Source: Vulcanimicrobiia bacterium | Lineage (GTDB): Bacteria; Eremiobacterota; Eremiobacteria; Baltobacterales; Baltobacteraceae | Length of the DNA: 9,163 nt | Assembly: GCA_024281135.1 (NCBI GenBank) | Contig: JAMXLG010000017.1 | Span: 1 to 9,163 of the forward strand | Direction: 5' to 3' | In this document: one piece after another, positions 6,833 through 9,163 of the stretch | Numbering within the stretch: position 1 is the first letter of the stretch | Layout of the letters: each line of letters opens with the position of its first letter | The notes under the pieces: generated by a model | The model's input: only the letters and a program-made list of their open reading frames with translations | What the model was told of the DNA's origin: nothing | Databases searched by the model: none | Program-made: the position numbers and the translations under genes

Positions 6833-7993
6833 ATGGCACGTAAGAAGTCCGCCGGGGCAGTCGCGGAGGCACAACCGACGCTGACGCTGGATGAACTCAA
6901 GAAGAAACTGATCGCGCGCGGCAAGCAGCGCGGTTCGTTGACGTACGAAGAAATCAACTCGGCCTTCGATGCCCTCGACGACGTCAATCCCGACGAGATC
7001 GACGGCCTCTTCGAAGAGATCACTGCCTCCGGCATCGAGATCATCGACGAGCAAAAAGAAGAGAAGCCCGAAGAAGAGGAACAGGAAGAAGCGATCCCCG
7101 ACGGGCTTTCGCTTGATGATCCCGTTCGCATGTATCTCAAAGAGATCGGGCGCGTTCCGCTGCTCTCGATGGAGCAAGAGAAATCGCTCGCGATGCGCAT
7201 TGAAGCGGGCGAACTGGAACTGAGCAAGAACGGCACGGCCGACTCGTTTATCGTTGCCGACGGCGAAGAAGCCAAACGTCAATTGACGGAAGCGAATCTT
7301 CGTCTCGTCGTTTCGATTGCGAAGAAGTACGTCGGCCGCGGCATGCTCTTCCTCGACCTCATTCAGGAAGGCAATCTCGGGTTGATCCGCGCGGTCGAGA
7401 AGTTCGACTACCGCAAGGGGTACAAGTTCTCGACGTACGCGACGTGGTGGATCCGTCAGGCGATCACCCGCGCCCTCGCGGATCAAGCGCGAACGATTCG
7501 CATTCCGGTGCACATGGTCGAGACGATCAATCGCCTCATCAAGATCTCGCGTCAATTGCTGCAAGAACTCGGTCGCGAACCTACCGTGGAAGAGATCGCC
7601 GAAGCGATGGCGCTCACGCCTGAAAAGGTTCGCGAAGTCATGAAGATTTCGCAGGAGCCGATCTCTCTCGAAACGCCCATCGGCGAAGAGGAAGACTCGC
7701 ATCTCGGCGACTTCATCGAGGACCAAGAAGCCGTTGCGCCCGCCGAGGCGGCATCCGTCATGCTGCTCAAAGAGAAGATGCAGGACGTGCTGCAAAACCT
7801 CACCGAGCGCGAACGCAAAGTGCTCGTGCTGCGCTTCGGGCTTGAAGATGGGCACCAGCGCACGCTCGAAGAGGTTGGTCAGGAGTTCGGCGTCACCCGC
7901 GAGCGCATTCGCCAAATCGAAGCGAAGGCGCTACGAAAACTGCGCCATCCGTCTCGCGGTAAAGCGCTTAAAGACTACTGGTCAAACGAATAA
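6833..7993 (+). CDS. rpoD: Primary RNA polymerase sigma factor (sigma-70/SigA type)
   Basis: This is the housekeeping sigma factor that directs RNA polymerase to most promoters. The 386-residue product has every group 1 region. Region 1.1 (about 15-72, [20 protein letters not shown]...GIEIID) is followed by an acidic linker (72-90), region 1.2 ([17 protein letters not shown], 96-112) and region 2 ([20 protein letters not shown] to [20 protein letters not shown], 151-218), which binds the core enzyme and the -10. Region 3 spans [14 protein letters not shown] to [21 protein letters not shown] (223-297). Region 4 ([27 protein letters not shown], then the helix-turn-helix [30 protein letters not shown], 344-373) binds the -35. 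The length matches short Gram-positive SigA and lacks the large nonconserved insert of proteobacterial RpoD. Region 1.1 marks it as the primary factor and not an alternative one. It lies 84 bp after dnaG and may share its transcript. Confidence 0.97.
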   Translation: MARKKSAGAVAEAQPTLTLDELKKKLIARGKQRGSLTYEEINSAFDALDDVNPDEIDGLFEEITASGIEIIDEQKEEKPEEEEQEEAIPDGLSLDDPVRMYLKEIGRVPLLSMEQEKSLAMRIEAGELELSKNGTADSFIVADGEEAKRQLTEANLRLVVSIAKKYVGRGMLFLDLIQEGNLGLIRAVEKFDYRKGYKFSTYATWWIRQAITRALADQARTIRIPVHMVETINRLIKISRQLLQELGREPTVEEIAEAMALTPEKVREVMKISQEPISLETPIGEEEDSHLGDFIEDQEAVAPAEAASVMLLKEKMQDVLQNLTERERKVLVLRFGLEDGHQRTLEEVGQEFGVTRERIRQIEAKALRKLRHPSRGKALKDYWSNE

Positions 7994-8020
7994 AAAATCG
8001 TTACGTCACACGGAAATGGG

Positions 8021-8218
8021 TCACGCGGAGCGAAGAGCTTCGCGTTTCTCTTTTGTGGCCAACCATTCGATCGCGGTCGGATTGACGGCATTCAGTTCGA
8101 CGCTCACTAAGCGGAAATACGGCGGATCGATTGCCGCGACGCGCTTCGCGCGCTCGAGGTCATCGAAGATGCCTACGATGCGACCTGCGCCCTTGGTATC
8201 GATAACCGCATGAACCAT
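8021..8218 (-). CDS. Small conserved-looking 65-residue hypothetical protein
   Basis: No named family is recognised with certainty. The sequence MVHAVIDTKGAGRIVGIFDDLERAKRVAAIDPPYFRLVSVELNAVN reads like a compact alpha/beta protein. A first strand (VHAVID) is followed by IVGIFDDLERAKRVAAI, a strand-turn-helix of the 'GvF.s.e.A' kind seen in small DUF7336-like proteins, and a second strand (FRLVSVELNAV). A short charged tail ends it. The amino-acid balance is that of a real protein, unlike the Arg/Ser-rich antisense frames elsewhere in the window. The purine-rich AAAGAAG lies a few bases upstream of the ATG. The gene starts head to head with the secreted-protein gene, the two sharing nine bases, and its 3' end is 27 bp from the rpoD stop on the opposite strand. 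Cytoplasmic by absence of a signal sequence; role unknown. Confidence 0.6.
   Translation of the reverse strand: MVHAVIDTKGAGRIVGIFDDLERAKRVAAIDPPYFRLVSVELNAVNPTAIEWLATKEKREALRSA
8030..8054 (+). terminator. Possible weak rpoD terminator overlapping the small gene
   Basis: GCGAA and TTCGC (8030-8034 and 8039-8043) form a 5-bp stem with a GAGC loop, followed on the plus strand by a T-rich run (GTTTCTCTTTT). It lies 37 bp after the rpoD stop and inside the 3' end of the small minus-strand gene. The stem is short, so activity is doubtful. Confidence 0.3.
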
Positions 8219-8899
8219 ACGCTTCTTTGTTTGCTTTTCGCTATGATCATTCCGCCGGGCGCCGGGTCCCCTTCGCCGGCCGCATCCCCGTCGCGAACGC
8301 CTGTCCCACCCGGGCCGCCGCCCACGATCGTCACCGTGAAGTCGTCTCCCTATTGCAATTCGCTAGCGCATCACTTCAATGGTGCCTTCGTGCCGATGAT
8401 CGCCAACGACCGCACCCTGGATCAAGTCGACACGCAGCTCGTCGACATCAACGAACTCTTCGGCAAACCGGACTATCAGGCGCGCTTTGTCGATGTGCGT
8501 TCGAAGCTACTGAAGTACGTCGACGTGTTGCAGAAGACGCTTCCGACGATTCAGGATGAAATCGTCGAGTTGCGTAAAGGCGCCGCGCTCACGAGCGATC
8601 AAACCGCATCAAAGGCCATTACCGATGCGGCGGACAGCCTCCAGAAGGCCTACGCAAAACAACGCGCCATGACGATCGATCTCAACGGCGTCGCGCAAAC
8701 GATGATGGAGTACGACATCGACAATCTCCCGCACTCACTCGGAGGCAACTCGTACTCCGAAATGACGCTCCCAGCGAACATGAAAGACATCAAAGCATCG
8801 CTTCGGTTCGACGGCCAGCGCGACGTGATTTCGCAAAACGAAGAGAAGGCCGTGGATACCGCGTACGACGCCGCGACCGCCAATTGCGCCAAGCAGTAA
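8210..8899 (+). CDS. Secreted Pro-rich helical protein of unknown function
   Basis: I do not recognise a family. The 229-residue product has a short N-terminal hydrophobic segment (LLCLLFAMII, about 5-14) that looks like a Sec signal peptide. A Pro/Ser-rich low-complexity stretch (about 15-38, SPSPAASPSRTPVPPGPPP) follows and would act as a flexible tether. The mature domain (about 40-229) appears mostly helical: SLAHHFNGAFVPMIANDRTLDQV, FVDVRSKLLKYVDVLQKTLPTIQDEIVEL, a helix from DQTASKAITDAADSLQKAYAKQ, and a C-terminal helix. It has only two cysteines outside the signal segment, Cys49 and Cys226, near its two ends, so a disulphide closing the domain is plausible. The Cys at 7 is too early for a lipobox. 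The start at 8210 lacks a good ribosome site; ATG 8243 would remove most of the signal segment. The gene ends just before repeat copy 2. Confidence 0.8.
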   Translation: MNHTLLCLLFAMIIPPGAGSPSPAASPSRTPVPPGPPPTIVTVKSSPYCNSLAHHFNGAFVPMIANDRTLDQVDTQLVDINELFGKPDYQARFVDVRSKLLKYVDVLQKTLPTIQDEIVELRKGAALTSDQTASKAITDAADSLQKAYAKQRAMTIDLNGVAQTMMEYDIDNLPHSLGGNSYSEMTLPANMKDIKASLRFDGQRDVISQNEEKAVDTAYDAATANCAKQ

Positions 8900-8904
8900 C
8901 TGCG

Positions 8905-9009
8905 GTGTCATCCTGAGCCTGTCGAAGGATCGCCTCAAGATAAAAGCCCGACGAGATTTCGCCGGGCTTTTTATTCGTAACGACGCTTCGACTTCGCTCA
9001 GGATGACAC
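8905..9009. repeat. Compound inverted-repeat element, copy 2 (opposite orientation)
   Basis: The outer arms are a perfect 14-bp inverted repeat, GTGTCATCCTGAGC (8905-8918) and GCTCAGGATGACAC (8996-9009). A GTCGAAG box sits inside each arm, and a terminator hairpin lies in the centre. It aligns with copy 1 best when reverse-complemented. The central hairpin then differs by one base in 29, and the flank AGGCGATCCTTCGAC is identical. It lacks the extra small hairpin of the copy 1 left arm, so it is about 25 bp shorter. Like copy 1, it occupies a convergent gap, between genes ending at 8899 (+) and 9018 (-). Confidence 0.85.
8942..8974. terminator. Bidirectional intrinsic terminator inside repeat copy 2
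   Basis: AAAAGCCCGACGA (8942-8954) pairs with TCGCCGGGCTTTT (8959-8971) across a GATT loop, with one A/C mismatch in a 13-position stem. TTTTTATT follows on the plus strand. The minus-strand product ends in GGGCTTTTAT, so both convergent genes can be terminated here. Confidence 0.85.
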
Positions 9010-9017
9010 GAGGTGGG

Positions 9018-9163
9018 CTACATGTCGTCTTTTTCGGCGGTTGCTGATGGTTTGACAAGCGGATTCATTTCGGCGAAGGCGCCGTTCGGGTTTTGCATCA
9101 CCCAAACTTGCAGATCCCACAGCGCCGGGAAGACGAACACTTTCTTCACTTGCGCGGCATTCT
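9018..9163 (-). CDS. C-terminal end of an unidentified protein (5' end outside the window)
   Basis: The minus strand reads in one open frame from the window edge to a TAG at 9018-9020. It encodes 47 residues, NAAQVKKVFVFPALWDLQVW followed by VMQNPNGAFAEMNPLVKP and a charged tail ending EKDDM. The composition is that of a real protein, with an aromatic, strand-like segment (VFVFPALWDLQVWVM) and a polar, probably disordered C-terminus. The stop lies nine bases beyond repeat copy 2, whose terminator would serve this gene. I do not recognise the family from this fragment. Confidence 0.65.
   Translation of the reverse strand, partial: NAAQVKKVFVFPALWDLQVWVMQNPNGAFAEMNPLVKPSATAEKDDM

Noticed and set aside
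6737..7915. 392-codon open frame on the minus strand opposite rpoD
   Set aside because: It lies almost wholly antisense to a well-conserved sigma factor. Its Phe/Leu/Arg-rich composition is the expected complement of Glu/Lys-rich coding sequence, and it has no recognisable domain.
8210..8242. Lipoprotein signal around the Cys at residue 7 of the 8210 protein
   Set aside because: The cysteine is too near the N-terminus and sits inside the hydrophobic core, with no Leu-Ala/Ser-Gly/Ala-Cys lipobox.

Overview
This window looks like chromosomal housekeeping DNA from a GC-rich bacterium, with short intergenic gaps and genes on both strands. The dnaG and rpoD neighbours, the full-size HD phosphohydrolase of the YwfO type, pyruvate phosphate dikinase and two Pro-rich or helical secreted proteins of no known family suggest an uncultured or poorly sampled Terrabacteria-like lineage. 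Candidatus Eremiobacterota is one possibility, but this is an impression from protein style and not a demonstrated placement. I see no tRNA, rRNA, CRISPR array, transposase or prophage gene.

Layout. Positions 1-2400 (+) hold the 3' nine-tenths of ppdK. A DoxX-type membrane protein (2322-2861, -) converges on it and overlaps its 3' end. A 147-bp gap (2862-3008) with several inverted repeats separates doxX from a divergent gene for a secreted protein with an internal duplication (3009-3518, +). A compound repeat with a built-in terminator (about 3523-3652) lies between that gene and an HD-domain phosphohydrolase on the minus strand (3641-4861), whose last codons and stop lie inside the repeat. 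dnaG (4922-6748, +) diverges from the HD gene and is followed after 84 bp by rpoD (6833-7993, +), a conserved replication/transcription pairing. A small 65-residue protein (8021-8218, -) and a Pro-rich secreted protein (8210-8899, +) start head to head with overlapping start codons. A second copy of the compound repeat (8905-9009), in opposite orientation, separates the secreted gene from the C-terminal end of an unidentified minus-strand gene (9018-9163).

How the genes relate. DnaG primes lagging-strand synthesis and RpoD is the principal sigma factor, so they form the informational core of the window. The HD protein probably hydrolyses nucleotides, which fits loosely beside primase. PpdK is central carbon metabolism (pyruvate/PEP interconversion) and is not functionally tied to the rest. 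The two secreted proteins are unassigned.

The most unusual signal is non-coding. Two inverted-repeat elements each enclose a near-identical intrinsic terminator hairpin. Both sit in convergent intergenic gaps, in opposite orientations, and one has supplied the stop codon of a neighbouring gene. No clear new multi-gene system was found.
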